The notes beneath the pieces were generated by a model that saw only the letters and a list, made by a program, of their open reading frames with translations, was not told where the DNA came from and made no database searches. Shown here one piece after another: positions 9,204 to 19,240 of a DNA stretch of 64,000 nt. Location: the NCBI GenBank assembly GCA_011526085.1, contig WYBC01000008.1, positions 36,724-100,723 on the forward strand, read 5' to 3'. The position numbers were made by a program, and so were the translations under genes. This DNA is from Lysobacter sp. (GTDB taxonomy: Bacteria; Pseudomonadota; Gammaproteobacteria; Xanthomonadales; Xanthomonadaceae). The stretch's first letter is position 1. Each line of letters opens with the position of its first letter.

Positions 9204-10805
9204 TCAGCCCGTCTTGTCGGGCGAGACCGCCAGGAACTGGGTCGCACCGCCGCGACGGACCAGCAGCATGACGGTCTGGTCGTCGCGGACCTTGGCCAGT
9301 TCGCGGTCGAACGCGGCCACGTTGCCCACCGGGGTGGTACCGACCCGCAGGACGATGTCGCCCTGACGCAGGCCGGCGCTGCGCGCCGACTTGCCCTCGA
9401 CCCGGGCGATGACCACGCCTTCGCCCGGACGCAGGCCCAGTTCGCGACGCGTGTCGGCGGCGATGTCCTCGCCGATCAGCCCCAGCGCATTGCGCTTGCC
9501 GCTGGCCGCGGGCTCGCGCGGCGCCTGCCGCTGCGGGCCCTCGGCGACCGCGGTCTCGTCGAGACGGGTCAGCGTGACCGTGCGTTCGAGGGTCTTGCCG
9601 CCGCGCAGGATCGAGAGCTTCGCGGTGGCGCCCGGCGCCATCGATCCGATCACCGGCGGCAGATCGCTGGAATCGTCGATCGGGGTGCCGTCGACCGCGC
9701 GGATCACGTCACCGGGTTCGATGCCCGCCTTCTCGGCCGGGCTGCCGGCGCGCACGTCGCTGACCAGCGCGCCGCGCGTGTCGGGCAGGCCGAAGCCCTT
9801 CACCGCTTCCGAAGTGACGGCGCCGACCACGACGCCGATCTGGCCGCGGCTGACCTTGCCGGTGGTGCGGATCTGCTGCGCCACGTTCATCGCCACGTCC
9901 ATCGGAATGGCGAAGCTCACGCCCATGTAACCGCCGGAGTTGCTGAAGATCTGCGAGTTGATGCCGACCACTTCGCCGTGGGTGTTCAACAGCGGGCCGC
10001 CGGAATTGCCGCGGTTGATCGCCACGTCGGTCTGGATGAAAGGCACGTAGCGCTGCTGCGCGTTCGCGGCGCGACCGACCGCGCTGACGATGCCGGCGGT
10101 GACCGAGTGATCGAGACCGAACGGCGAGCCGATCGCGACCACCCACTGCCCGGGCTTGAGCGATTTGGAATTTCCGGTGCGCAGGTATGGCAGGTCGTCC
10201 GCGGCGATCTTCAACACCGCGACATCGGACTGCGGGTCGCTGCCGACCACCTTCGCCTTGAATTCGCGACGATCCGACAGCGTGACCTTGACCTCGTCGG
10301 CGCCATCGACCACGTGATGGTTGGTCAGCAGATAGCCGTCGCCGGAAATCAGGAAGCCGGTGCCGATCGACATGCCCTGGGGGCCACCATCACCACCGCC
10401 GCCGTCCCCATCGTCGCCCGGCGCACCGGGGCCACCCGGGCCACCGGGCATGCCCGGCATCGGCATGTCGGGGCCGAAGAACCGGCGGAAGAACTCGGGC
10501 AGTTCATCGTCGTCGGGGACGCCACCGCCGCGCGCCATCGGGTTGCGGGCGCTGCCGGTGGCTTCGATGCTGACGACCGCGGGTCCGACCCGCTCGACCA
10601 GCAGGGTGAAATCCGGAAGGCCGGTCACCAGCGGCGCGTTCGGCGCGTTGATGGCTTCGGCCGCGGCGGCCGTGACGACGGACGACGATGCCGCGGGCTG
10701 TGCGGCGGCAGGCTGTCCCGCGCCGATCGGCAACACGGTGGTGGCCGCCGCGGTCGCGGCAGCCGTGGCGGTGACGAGCACCAGGGTACGGAAGGTCGGT
10801 TTCAT
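9204..10805 (-). CDS. mucD: Periplasmic Do-family serine protease (DegP/MucD type)
   Basis: A trypsin-like protease and chaperone for misfolded envelope proteins. The 533-residue product has an N-terminal signal segment (residues 1-26), catalytic H164 in LTNHHVVDG, D194 in DPQSDVAVLKI and S268 in RGNSGGPLLN, followed by two PDZ domains (about 300-400 and 440-530) with LVSDVRAGSPAEKAGI and VIARVEGKSARSAGL. Residues 114-144 are an unusual Pro-Gly-Asp-rich loop (PMPGMPGGPGGPGAPGDDGD then GGGG) just before the catalytic domain core. It follows rseA by 99 bp in an rpoE-rseA-protease block, as algU-mucA-mucD in Pseudomonas, so it is expected to be under sigma-E control. Confidence 0.93.
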   Translation of the reverse strand: MKPTFRTLVLVTATAAATAAATTVLPIGAGQPAAAQPAASSSVVTAAAAEAINAPNAPLVTGLPDFTLLVERVGPAVVSIEATGSARNPMARGGGVPDDDELPEFFRRFFGPDMPMPGMPGGPGGPGAPGDDGDGGGGDGGPQGMSIGTGFLISGDGYLLTNHHVVDGADEVKVTLSDRREFKAKVVGSDPQSDVAVLKIAADDLPYLRTGNSKSLKPGQWVVAIGSPFGLDHSVTAGIVSAVGRAANAQQRYVPFIQTDVAINRGNSGGPLLNTHGEVVGINSQIFSNSGGYMGVSFAIPMDVAMNVAQQIRTTGKVSRGQIGVVVGAVTSEAVKGFGLPDTRGALVSDVRAGSPAEKAGIEPGDVIRAVDGTPIDDSSDLPPVIGSMAPGATAKLSILRGGKTLERTVTLTRLDETAVAEGPQRQAPREPAASGKRNALGLIGEDIAADTRRELGLRPGEGVVIARVEGKSARSAGLRQGDIVLRVGTTPVGNVAAFDRELAKVRDDQTVMLLVRRGGATQFLAVSPDKTG

Positions 10806-10904
10806 CGGGGAGGCGTCCTCGATAAAGGGTGGGGATGCTGGATCCTGGAAGACGGGCTTCGGAAGAACGGAATTGCGCAGGGATGCCGGAGACGCCGGGC
10901 GCCG

Positions 10905-11813
10905 TTATGGCGCCTCCGCGGCGGCGGGCGGCGGCGGCAACTCGATGAATCGCGGCTGCGACTGGGACCGCGGCTGGAATGCGGGATGGACGGCATGACT
11001 GCCGTCGCCGAAACCGGCGGTGACCGCGCCGTTGTCGGACGCGCCAGGGACCAGCGCGCGCGGCCACGGCTTGGACACGATCTGCGCGTTCGGCGCCAGA
11101 TCGCCGCCCTGAGTCGACTGCGCGACGACGATGGCTTCGGATTCGCGGGCCCGCGCAGCGGCTGCGGCGCGGTCGCGTTCGAGACTGGTGGCCCGGCTGC
11201 CGGCCTTGATCCGGGGATGGGTCCCGCGGCTTTCCGCAGCGGCGGCGGCCGCGGCCGCGGAGGCCACCAGCACCGCGGCGGCGGCCTGATCGCCGACCGG
11301 CGCTTCCGGGCGCGGTTCGGGCAGAGGTACCGGCACCGGCGCACCGGATGCCGCGCCCGGCGGATGGATGACGGCCACGGCCGGCGGAATCGCGCCGGCG
11401 GCAGGCGCCTCGGGTTCGCGGCCGCCGAGGAATGCGGCCAGGGCGACCGATGCCGCGAGGGCGGCACCGCCGCCCCAGCGCAGCAGCGGACGTTGCGACA
11501 GCAGGCGGCGGGCATCGACGGATGCCGCCACCGGCACCACTTCGGCCGCGGCGATGTCGTCGGCGATGGCGCGGCCGACGCGCTGCGAAAAATCGGCGGG
11601 CAAGGCGCGGCCGGCATAGCCGCGCAGGGCATCGCCGTAGAACTGCCAGCGGCCCCAGCAATCGGCGAGTTCGTCGTCGTGCTGCATGCGCCGCAGCAGG
11701 AACCGGGTCTCGTCCGCGGAGAGCGCGCCGTCCAGCATCGCGGACAGCTGTTCTCGATGGAATTCGCGGGCGTTGGCGTCGCGATCGGAAGAAATGTCGT
11801 GCAATCCGGTCAT
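10905..11813 (-). CDS. rseA: Anti-sigma-E factor RseA-like
   Basis: An inner-membrane anti-sigma factor that holds RpoE inactive until cleaved by envelope-stress proteases. The 302-residue product has the cytoplasmic anti-sigma domain (HREQLSAMLDGALSADETRF, then LLRRMQHDDELADCWGRWQFY) at about 18-75, a membrane-like segment GGGAALAASVALAAFLGG at about 113-130, and a long periplasmic Ala/Pro-rich tail of low complexity. It lies 45 bp after rpoE and before the Do protease, the standard arrangement. Identification rests on position plus the N-terminal domain; the tail is not conserved in the family. Confidence 0.88.
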   Translation of the reverse strand: MTGLHDISSDRDANAREFHREQLSAMLDGALSADETRFLLRRMQHDDELADCWGRWQFYGDALRGYAGRALPADFSQRVGRAIADDIAAAEVVPVAASVDARRLLSQRPLLRWGGGAALAASVALAAFLGGREPEAPAAGAIPPAVAVIHPPGAASGAPVPVPLPEPRPEAPVGDQAAAAVLVASAAAAAAAAESRGTHPRIKAGSRATSLERDRAAAAARARESEAIVVAQSTQGGDLAPNAQIVSKPWPRALVPGASDNGAVTAGFGDGSHAVHPAFQPRSQSQPRFIELPPPPAAAEAP

Positions 11814-11858
11814 GGGCTCTTTATCGGAGTGGAGACGGCGTCGGGGGAAGGGAGTCGA

Positions 11859-12473
11859 TCAGCGGATCGCGCGTTCGCGCGGATCCGGCGCGTCCATCAA
11901 CGGTCGCAGCTGCGCGTCGATCGCGTCGCGGGCCCGGAAGATGCGCGAGCGGACCGTGCCGATGGGGCACTGCATCTGCTGCGCGATCTCCTCGTAACTC
12001 AGACCCTCGACCTCGCGGAGCGTGATCGCCACCCGAAGCTCCTCGGGCAATGCTTCGACCGCGCGCATCACCGTTTGTTCCATCTCCTGTCGCATCAACT
12101 CGCGCTCCGGGGTGTCGTTGTCGCGCATCCGCACGGCGGATTCGAACTGTTCGGCATCGTCGATGTCGATGTCCTCGCCCGGCGGCCGGCGCTTGTGCGC
12201 CACCAGATGATTCTTCGCGGTGTTCACCGCGATCCGGTGCAGCCAGGTCGAGAACTGGGCGTCGCCGCGGAAATTCCCCAGCGCGCGATATGCGCGCAGG
12301 AAGGTTTCCTGGGCCACGTCCTGGGATTCGCTCCAGTCGTGGACGTAGCGCCCGATCAGCGCCACGACCCGGTGCTGGTACTTGCGCACCAGCAGGTCGA
12401 AAGCCGCGCTGTCGCCGCGCTGCACCCGCCGGACCAGTTCGAGGTCCACGTTTTCGGTCATCGTCTCGGCCAT
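11859..12473 (-). CDS. rpoE: RNA polymerase sigma factor RpoE (sigma-E)
   Basis: Extracytoplasmic-function sigma factor for envelope stress. From ATG 12473 the product is 204 residues: region 2 with YVHDWSESQDVAQETFLRAY and FSTWLHRIAVNTAKN, region 4 with LPEELRVAITLREVEGLSYE and the helix-turn-helix IAQQMQCPIGTVRSRIFRAR. I chose 12473 because AGGAG lies ten bases upstream; an internal ATG at 12461 lacks a good ribosome site. First gene of rpoE-rseA-protease, and preceded by a promoter of the type its own product recognises. Confidence 0.95.
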   Translation of the reverse strand: MAETMTENVDLELVRRVQRGDSAAFDLLVRKYQHRVVALIGRYVHDWSESQDVAQETFLRAYRALGNFRGDAQFSTWLHRIAVNTAKNHLVAHKRRPPGEDIDIDDAEQFESAVRMRDNDTPERELMRQEMEQTVMRAVEALPEELRVAITLREVEGLSYEEIAQQMQCPIGTVRSRIFRARDAIDAQLRPLMDAPDPRERAIR

Positions 12474-12520
12474 CCGGCCGGCACTCCTGCAGGGAATCGT
12501 CCGGCTCGATGGCCGGCTGT

Positions 12521-12549
12521 TCCGACAATACACGCCCGGGAAAAGTTCC
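12521..12549 (-). promoter_or_regulatory. Sigma-E type promoter upstream of rpoE
   Basis: On the minus strand GGAACTT (12549-12543) is followed after 17 bases by TCGGA (12525-12521), about 48 bp before the rpoE ATG. The -35 matches the sigma-E consensus GGAACTT exactly and the -10 (TCnnA) fits. This predicts autoregulation of the rpoE operon. Confidence 0.72.
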
Positions 12550-12701
12550 CGGTCCCCACGGCCGCCCACCGGCCGTCCTGTGCAACATCGGTTCATCTGG
12601 GGGCCCGACGCCACTGCCACAAGCCATGCCGGGCCCGGCGGCGACGCGGCATTTGACGACCCGCAGGCCTCGTCGGGATCATAGGCCCCATTCTCCAGCG
12701 T

Positions 12702-14783
12702 ATGGATTCCCCCATGACCACGCCCCAGCCCGGCCTCGACGGCCTGCGTCTCCGCCACTGGAAGACCGAACTCCGCCCCGACCGCGTGCTCGTCCTGTCC
12801 TTCGACCGCGAAGGCGAATCGGTGAACACGTTCGGCCAGGACGTGCTGATCGAACTGGGCGCCCTGCTCGAACGCATCGTGCTGGAACCGCCGAAAGCCC
12901 TGGTGCTGCGCTCGGCGAAGGAGAAAGGCTTCATCGCCGGCGCCGACATCCGCGAATTCCAGGAATTCGACCGCAAGGGCACCATCGGCGATTCCATCCG
13001 CCGCGGCCAGCAGATCTTCCAGCGCATCGCCGAGCTGCCCTTCCCCACCCTCGCCGCGATCCACGGCTTCTGCATGGGCGGCGGCACCGAAATCTCGCTG
13101 GCCTGCCGCTATCGCATCGCCTCCAGCGACCCGTCGACGAAGATCGGCCTGCCGGAAGTGATGCTGGGCATCTTCCCGGGCTGGGGCGGCAGCGCCCGCC
13201 TGCCGCAACTGGTCGGCGCCCCCGCGGCGATGGACATGATGCTCACCGGACGCAGCCTCTCGGCCTCCGCCGCGCGCGCGATCGGTCTGGTCGACAAGGT
13301 CGTGGATGCCGACCAGCTGGTCGAAGCCGCCGCCACCCTCGCGCTGCGCGGCATCGAGCGCCCGTTCAAGCAGCGCTTCCTCGGCTGGGCCACCAACACC
13401 TGGGCGGCGCGCCAGCTGATCGCGCCGAAGATGGTGAAGATGACCGCGCGCAAGGCGCGCCGGGAACACTACCCGGCGCCGTACGCCCTGATCGACACCT
13501 GGCGCCGCAGCGCCGGCGCCGGCATCAAGGCGCGCCTCGACGCCGAGCGCAGGGCGGTGGTGAAACTCGCCGCCACGCCGACGGCGCGCAACCTCACCCG
13601 CGTGTTCTTCCTGCAGGAACGGCTGAAGGGCCTGGGCGGCAAGGATCACGGCATCCGCCACGTGCACGTCGTCGGCGCCGGCGTGATGGGCGGCGACATC
13701 GCCGCATGGGCCGCGTACAAGGGCTTCGACGTCACCCTGCAGGATCGCGAACAGCGCTTCATCGACACCGCCATGGGCCGCGCGCAGGAATTGTTCGCCA
13801 AGCGCGTCAAGGACGAGCGCAAGCGCCCCGAAGTCGCGGCGCGTCTGGTCTCGGACCTCGCCGGCGACGGCGTCGCCAAGGCCGACCTGCTGATCGAAGC
13901 GATCATCGAGAAGCCCGAGGCCAAGCGCGACCTTTACACGAGCGTCGAGCCCAAGATGAAGGCCGATGCGCTGCTCACCACCAACACCTCGTCGATCCCG
14001 CTGACCGAACTGCGCGAACACATCGCACGTCCGGCGCAGTTCGCCGGCCTGCACTACTTCAACCCGGTGGCGATGATGCCGCTGGTGGAAATCATCCACC
14101 ACGACGGCATGGACCCGGCCACCGAGAAACGCCTCGCCGCGTTCTGCAAGGCCATCGACAAACTGCCGGTGCCGGTCGCGGGCACGCCGGGCTTCCTCGT
14201 GAACCGCCTGCTGTTTCCGTACATGCTCGAAGCCGCGACCGCCTATTCCGAAGGCATTCCCGGCCCGGCCATCGACAAGGCCGCGACGAAGTTCGGCATG
14301 CCGATGGGCCCGATCGAACTGATCGACACCGTCGGCCTGGACGTGGCCGCGGGCGTCGGTGCGGAACTCGCACCCTTCCTCGGCCTGCCGATTCCCGCCG
14401 CGCTGGCCGCCCCGCCCGAAGCCGGCAAGCGCGGCAAGAAGGATGGCCAGGGCCTCTACACATGGGAGAACGGCAAGGCGCGGAAGCCTGAAATTCCCGC
14501 CGATTACAAGGCGCCCGATGACCTCGAAGACCGCTTGATCCTGCCCTTCCTCAACGAAGCCGTCGCCGCCCTGCACGAAGGCGTGGTCGCGGACGCGGAA
14601 CTGCTGGACGCCGGCGTGATCTTCGGCACCGGCTTCGCGCCCTTCCGCGGCGGCCCGATCCAGTACATCCGCGACACCGGCACCGACGCGCTGCTCGCGA
14701 AACTGGCCGCGCTGCAGGCGAAATACGGCGACCGCTTCGCCGCCCGCCCGGGCTGGGACAATCCGGCGTTGAAGAACGGCTGA
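12702..14783 (+). CDS. Fused enoyl-CoA hydratase / 3-hydroxyacyl-CoA dehydrogenase (FadB/FadJ-like)
   Basis: A two-domain beta-oxidation enzyme of 693 residues. The N-terminal crotonase domain has oxyanion-hole segments GFIAGADIREFQEF and HGFCMGGGTEISLACRYRIA followed by GLPEVMLGIFPGWGGSARLP. The dehydrogenase half begins at about 316 with the NAD-binding motif HVHVVGAGVMGGDIAAWAA, then TTNTSSIPLTEL, FAGLHYFNPVAMMPLVEII and TPGFLVNRLLFPY. Length is close to FadJ (about 710). No thiolase (fadA) gene adjoins it. An ATG at 12714 is an alternative start; neither has a strong ribosome site. A perfect hairpin follows the stop. Divergent from rpoE over 228 bp. Confidence 0.92.
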   Translation: MDSPMTTPQPGLDGLRLRHWKTELRPDRVLVLSFDREGESVNTFGQDVLIELGALLERIVLEPPKALVLRSAKEKGFIAGADIREFQEFDRKGTIGDSIRRGQQIFQRIAELPFPTLAAIHGFCMGGGTEISLACRYRIASSDPSTKIGLPEVMLGIFPGWGGSARLPQLVGAPAAMDMMLTGRSLSASAARAIGLVDKVVDADQLVEAAATLALRGIERPFKQRFLGWATNTWAARQLIAPKMVKMTARKARREHYPAPYALIDTWRRSAGAGIKARLDAERRAVVKLAATPTARNLTRVFFLQERLKGLGGKDHGIRHVHVVGAGVMGGDIAAWAAYKGFDVTLQDREQRFIDTAMGRAQELFAKRVKDERKRPEVAARLVSDLAGDGVAKADLLIEAIIEKPEAKRDLYTSVEPKMKADALLTTNTSSIPLTELREHIARPAQFAGLHYFNPVAMMPLVEIIHHDGMDPATEKRLAAFCKAIDKLPVPVAGTPGFLVNRLLFPYMLEAATAYSEGIPGPAIDKAATKFGMPMGPIELIDTVGLDVAAGVGAELAPFLGLPIPAALAAPPEAGKRGKKDGQGLYTWENGKARKPEIPADYKAPDDLEDRLILPFLNEAVAALHEGVVADAELLDAGVIFGTGFAPFRGGPIQYIRDTGTDALLAKLAALQAKYGDRFAARPGWDNPALKNG

Positions 14784-14807
14784 GGCCCACCGCACATGCG
14801 CCACCTG

Positions 14808-14833
14808 CAGAACCCCGCCCCGGCGGGGTTCTG
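14808..14833 (+). terminator. Hairpin terminator after the fad gene
   Basis: A perfect 12-bp inverted repeat (CAGAACCCCGCC, loop CC, complementary arm) begins 24 bp after the fad stop. No T-run follows. The Doc-like fragment starts just beyond it, so this hairpin marks the border of the two. Confidence 0.6.
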
Positions 14834-14844
14834 CCGTTGCGGGC

Positions 14845-15168
14845 TTGCGAAGCCGGCCGCAGCAGTTGTTCGCCCATGGCGACCCGCCGCCCGATCTCGC
14901 CGCGCTGGCGGCGAGTCTGGCGTTCGGCCTCGCCCGCAATCACCCGTTCGTCGACGGCATCAAACGCACCGCGCACGTGTGCTATCGCGCGTTTCTCGCG
15001 CTCAACGATGCCGAACTCGTCGCGGCCGAAGAAGAAAAATACATCGTCATGCTGAGCCTCGCCGAAGGCAGCCTCGACGAAGCCGGATTCGCCGACTGGC
15101 TGCGCAAGCATCTGATGCTCGCTAACGTGGATCAGGTCAACGAACCACAGACCGCGTATTCGGGCTGA
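14845..15168 (+). pseudogene. Truncated Doc/Fic-type toxin (C-terminal fragment)
   Basis: The 107 readable codons match the C-terminal two thirds of death-on-curing (Doc) proteins: RPQQLFAHGDPPPDLAALAA, LAFGLARNHPFVDGIKRT, then EGSLDEAGFADWLRKHL. Doc and Fic proteins transfer a phosphate or AMP to targets using the motif HPF(x)DGNKRT; here the conserved asparagine is isoleucine (DGIKRT). The N-terminal third is absent: only the terminator hairpin and fad stop lie upstream, there is no ATG (a TTG at 14845 is the first possible start) and no antitoxin gene. I read it as a dead remnant of a toxin-antitoxin pair. A short functional protein cannot be excluded, but both defects argue against it. 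Confidence 0.75.
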
Positions 15169-15260
15169 TCGCGACGTGCCCGTCCGGCGCTCGACACCGA
15201 CGGCCGCGGATCCAATCCGGCAGAAACTGTGTCGATGACGGCATGCGGCTGCTCATCGGC

Positions 15261-15716
15261 TCACGCGGCGCGCACCTCGCAAGACAAGACAGGCACCACG
15301 TCATCGCCGACCGCCTCCAGCAGCGCATGCGCCTGCAGCGCCGCCACCATCACATCGGCGCCCAGCGCCAGTTCCGAATCCTCGGCGCGATCGGCCAGCC
15401 GCCGCAACCGCAACAGACGCGGATGCAGCGCATCCGCCGCGGCCAGATCGGCCTGCGCCCGCGACAGATCGAACGTCACCGACGATACAGGTGACCGCTC
15501 GGCCATCGCCGCCAGCGTCTGCCGGCAGAACCGTTCCGACACTTCGCCCATCCGCGCCCAGCCCTGCCGCACCTCCGGCCGCAGCGACACCAGCGCCGCC
15601 AACCGCGCTTCCAGCGTCGTCAGCGCCGCGTCCACCGCGTCCAGATCCTCGGCTGCGAACGTCAGCGGCAACCGCTCTTCCAGCGACCGCTTCGCCGACG
15701 CATCTCTCTCGTCCAT
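15261..15716 (-). CDS. Hypothetical helical protein
   Basis: A 151-residue product starting at ATG 15716 with AAGGAG eight bases upstream, a good ribosome site that fixes the start. The sequence is rich in Ala, Leu, Arg and Glu with heptad-like runs (FAAEDLDAVDAALTTLEARL; LSRAQADLAAADALHPRLLR), suggesting a helical bundle or coiled coil; there is no signal peptide or membrane segment. No family is recognised. It stands alone, convergent with the Doc fragment. Confidence 0.6.
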   Translation of the reverse strand: MDERDASAKRSLEERLPLTFAAEDLDAVDAALTTLEARLAALVSLRPEVRQGWARMGEVSERFCRQTLAAMAERSPVSSVTFDLSRAQADLAAADALHPRLLRLRRLADRAEDSELALGADVMVAALQAHALLEAVGDDVVPVLSCEVRAA

Positions 15717-16130
15717 CCCGCATCTCCTTTTCCGCACGGGAGGGTTCCCGTGATGCGCACAGCATCGCGAAACGCGCGATCGCGCACCGTCGGCGAACGG
15801 CACGACTTCGTGTCGGAGTTTTCCGAAACGCTGTCATTTCAAACACGCGCAGACGAACCACGGCAGCCCCCTGCCACAGCCCCTGCACAGGAACGACGCA
15901 AGTCGCGACGAACGAAGCCGTACACGCATCCTCGCCGCCGCACACGCGACACGCGCTCGACGACACGGTTCCGGCAGTCACGTCTCGCGATATTCGATCG
16001 CACGCGGCTGGCATGCCTCTGGCGCAGGACCGAAACGATGCCGGCAATGGCGGCATGCGCAGGGGGCGCGGCGGCCTCGGCTAGAATCCCATCCTCGCAG
16101 GCGCCCGCTGATCGGGCCGGGGGATTCGCA
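15717..16130 (+). other. Gene-free stretch upstream of the CPA1 antiporter
   Basis: This 414-bp gap between two divergent genes holds no credible gene on either strand: the open frames that cross it have arginine-rich, low-complexity translations. It should carry the promoters for the hypothetical gene and the antiporter, but I see no clear -35/-10 pair. GGGGGA at 16119-16124 is the ribosome site of the antiporter. Confidence 0.5.
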
Positions 16131-17390
16131 ATGACGCTGGGAATGTTCGATGTCGCAGTGGTGTGCCTGGTGATCACGGCTGTGTTGGCCTACCTGAATT
16201 ACCGCTTCGTGGGCTTGCCGACCACCATCGGGGTGATGGCGATCGCGCTGTTGATGTCATTGGGGCTGATCGCGCTGGACCGTCTGGGCTTCGGCGCACT
16301 GCGCGACTACGAGGCGACATTGCTGTCGTCGATCGATTTTTCCGAACTGTTGATGCAGGGGATGTTGTCGCTGCTGCTGTTCGCCGGCGCGCTGCACATC
16401 GACATGAGCGAGTTGCGCAGTCATCGCTGGCCCGTGGGCCTGCTGGCGGTGCTGGGAACGGCCTTGTCCACGGTGATCGTGGGTGTGGCGGTGTGGTGGC
16501 TGCTGCCGCTGCTGGGCCTGACGCTGCCGCTGGCGTACTGCCTGGTGTTCGGGGCGCTGATCTCGCCCACCGACCCGATCGCGGTGATAGGCATCCTCAA
16601 ATCCGCCGGCGCGCCGCAGAGCGTGAAGCTCGTGGTGTCCGGCGAGTCGCTGTTCAACGATGGCGTGGGCGTGGTGCTGTTCTCGCTGCTGCTGGCGGTG
16701 GCGGTGAAGGGGGAGATGCCGGGTTTCGGCGAAAGCGTGTGGCTGCTCCTGCACGAGGCGGGTGGAGGGTTGTTGCTGGGCGCGGCGCTGGGCGCGGTGC
16801 TGTACTTCATGCTGCGGAGCATCGACAACTACCAGGTGGAAGTGTTGCTGACGCTGGCCGGCGTGCTGGGCGGCTACGAACTGGCGAGCCATCTGCACGT
16901 CTCCGGCCCGCTGGCGATGGTGGTGGCCGGCCTGATCGTGGGCAATCAGGGGCGCGCCTATGCGATGTCGGACACCACGCGCCATCATGTCGATCTGTTC
17001 TGGGAGTTGATCGACGAGATCCTCAACGCCGTGCTGTTCGTCCTGCTGGGCCTGGAGATCGTGCTGATCGCCTTCACCGGGCAGGTGATGCTGGCGTCGC
17101 TGGGGGTGATCGTGATCGCGCTGCTTGCGCGCCTGTTGGCTGTGGGGTTGCCCGTCGCGGTGCTGAAGCCGGTGTTCAAGCTGCCCGACGGCGCGTGGAA
17201 GGTGTTGACCTGGGGCGGCCTGCGGGGCGGCATTTCAGTGGCGCTGGTGTTGTCGCTGCCGCATGGTCCGCAGCGAGAGTTGCTGCTGGCGCTGACCTAC
17301 GCTGTGGTGGTGTTCTCGATCCTGGTGCAGGGGCTGACGATCAAGGGCGTGATCGTGCGCAGCCTGAAGGACGCGCCCGCCCCGGCCTAG
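16131..17390 (+). CDS. Na+/H+ antiporter, CPA1 (NhaP) family
   Basis: A 419-residue inner-membrane cation/proton antiporter with about twelve hydrophobic segments. Family hallmarks are LISPTDPIAVIGILK (the ND/TDP transport motif), GESLFNDGVGVVLFSLLL and the late WGGLRGGISVALVLSLP. The start at 16131 is chosen for GGGGGA six bases upstream and a product that begins directly with the first membrane segment; longer readings of the frame add arginine-rich sequence. No regulatory domain (TrkA-C) is attached. Specificity for Na+ or K+ cannot be told. Confidence 0.9.
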   Translation: MTLGMFDVAVVCLVITAVLAYLNYRFVGLPTTIGVMAIALLMSLGLIALDRLGFGALRDYEATLLSSIDFSELLMQGMLSLLLFAGALHIDMSELRSHRWPVGLLAVLGTALSTVIVGVAVWWLLPLLGLTLPLAYCLVFGALISPTDPIAVIGILKSAGAPQSVKLVVSGESLFNDGVGVVLFSLLLAVAVKGEMPGFGESVWLLLHEAGGGLLLGAALGAVLYFMLRSIDNYQVEVLLTLAGVLGGYELASHLHVSGPLAMVVAGLIVGNQGRAYAMSDTTRHHVDLFWELIDEILNAVLFVLLGLEIVLIAFTGQVMLASLGVIVIALLARLLAVGLPVAVLKPVFKLPDGAWKVLTWGGLRGGISVALVLSLPHGPQRELLLALTYAVVVFSILVQGLTIKGVIVRSLKDAPAPA

Positions 17391-17486
17391 ACGGGGCTCT
17401 GCCGCGGGAGCGCTGCGCTCGGGAGTCCCTGGCGCCGGGCTTCGTTGCGCCCAACGCTAGCCCGCGGGAGAGGCGATGGGCGCCAT

Positions 17487-17539
17487 CGACGCCAACATCG
17501 TCCTGCGCGAGCGGATCGCGCAGGACGATGTTGGCGTCG
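17487..17539. repeat. 23-bp stem hairpin made from purA tail sequence
   Basis: A perfect 23-bp inverted repeat (arms 17487-17509 and 17517-17539, loop of seven) sits between nhaP-like and purA 3' ends. Both arms are copies of the sequence coding the last residues of PurA (DANIVLRDP). It may now serve as a convergent terminator, but its origin is a duplication of purA sequence. Confidence 0.8.
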
Positions 17540-17552
17540 CGATCCGGACCGG
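17508..17552. repeat. Direct duplication of the purA 3' end
   Basis: These 45 bases match the true purA end (17639-17683) with three mismatches and in the same orientation. They would encode [13 protein letters not shown], the penultimate residues of PurA. The copy lies about 85 bp downstream of the authentic stop. Duplicated gene ends of this sort arise by recombination or at integration sites; no integrase is present. Confidence 0.85.
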
Positions 17553-17634
17553 CCCAGGCAGACCTCATCGCACGACGACGATGAGGCCGTGCTCACACGG
17601 GTGGTGAAAATGAAGCGGCCGCGTTTCGCGCGAC

Positions 17635-19038
<1,404 letters not shown>

Positions 19039-19063
19039 TCAGGGGACGTGTCACCGACACGGA

Positions 19064-19098
19064 AAAAGCCGGAGGGGCAGATGCCCCGTCCGGCTTTT
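19064..19098 (-). terminator. Long hairpin with A/T ends, likely terminator
   Basis: AAAAGCCGGA (19064-19073) pairs with TCCGGCTTTT (19089-19098), with an inner GGGGC/GCCCC stem. Read leftward it is followed by T-rich bases, so it can terminate transcription of the repeat-protein gene before purA. The gap 18928-19240 (313 bp) otherwise holds only this, the palindrome at 18956 and the hairpin at 19196. Confidence 0.65.
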
Positions 19099-19195
19099 GT
19101 GCATTATCCGGGTTTTGGGCCCCGGGACCACCCTTGGGGCGGATTATTTTGCGGTGCCGCATCCGCACCCGGCCGCCCACCGGTCAAGCGGCCTT

Positions 19196-19223
19196 CCCTC
19201 TCCACCGCTAGGCGGTGAGAGGG
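19196..19223 (-). terminator. Hairpin 17 bp after the repeat-protein stop
   Basis: CCCTCTC and ACCGC at 19196-19208 pair with GCGGT and GAGAGGG at 19212-19223, with one bulged C. It lies 17 bp beyond the stop at 19241 and has no T-run; it may act with the stronger hairpin at 19064. Confidence 0.45.
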
Positions 19224-19240
19224 AATGCGGGGACCGGGCC

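Noticed and set aside
14845..15168. An active toxin-antitoxin system
   Set aside because: N-terminus and antitoxin are missing and the active-site motif is altered.
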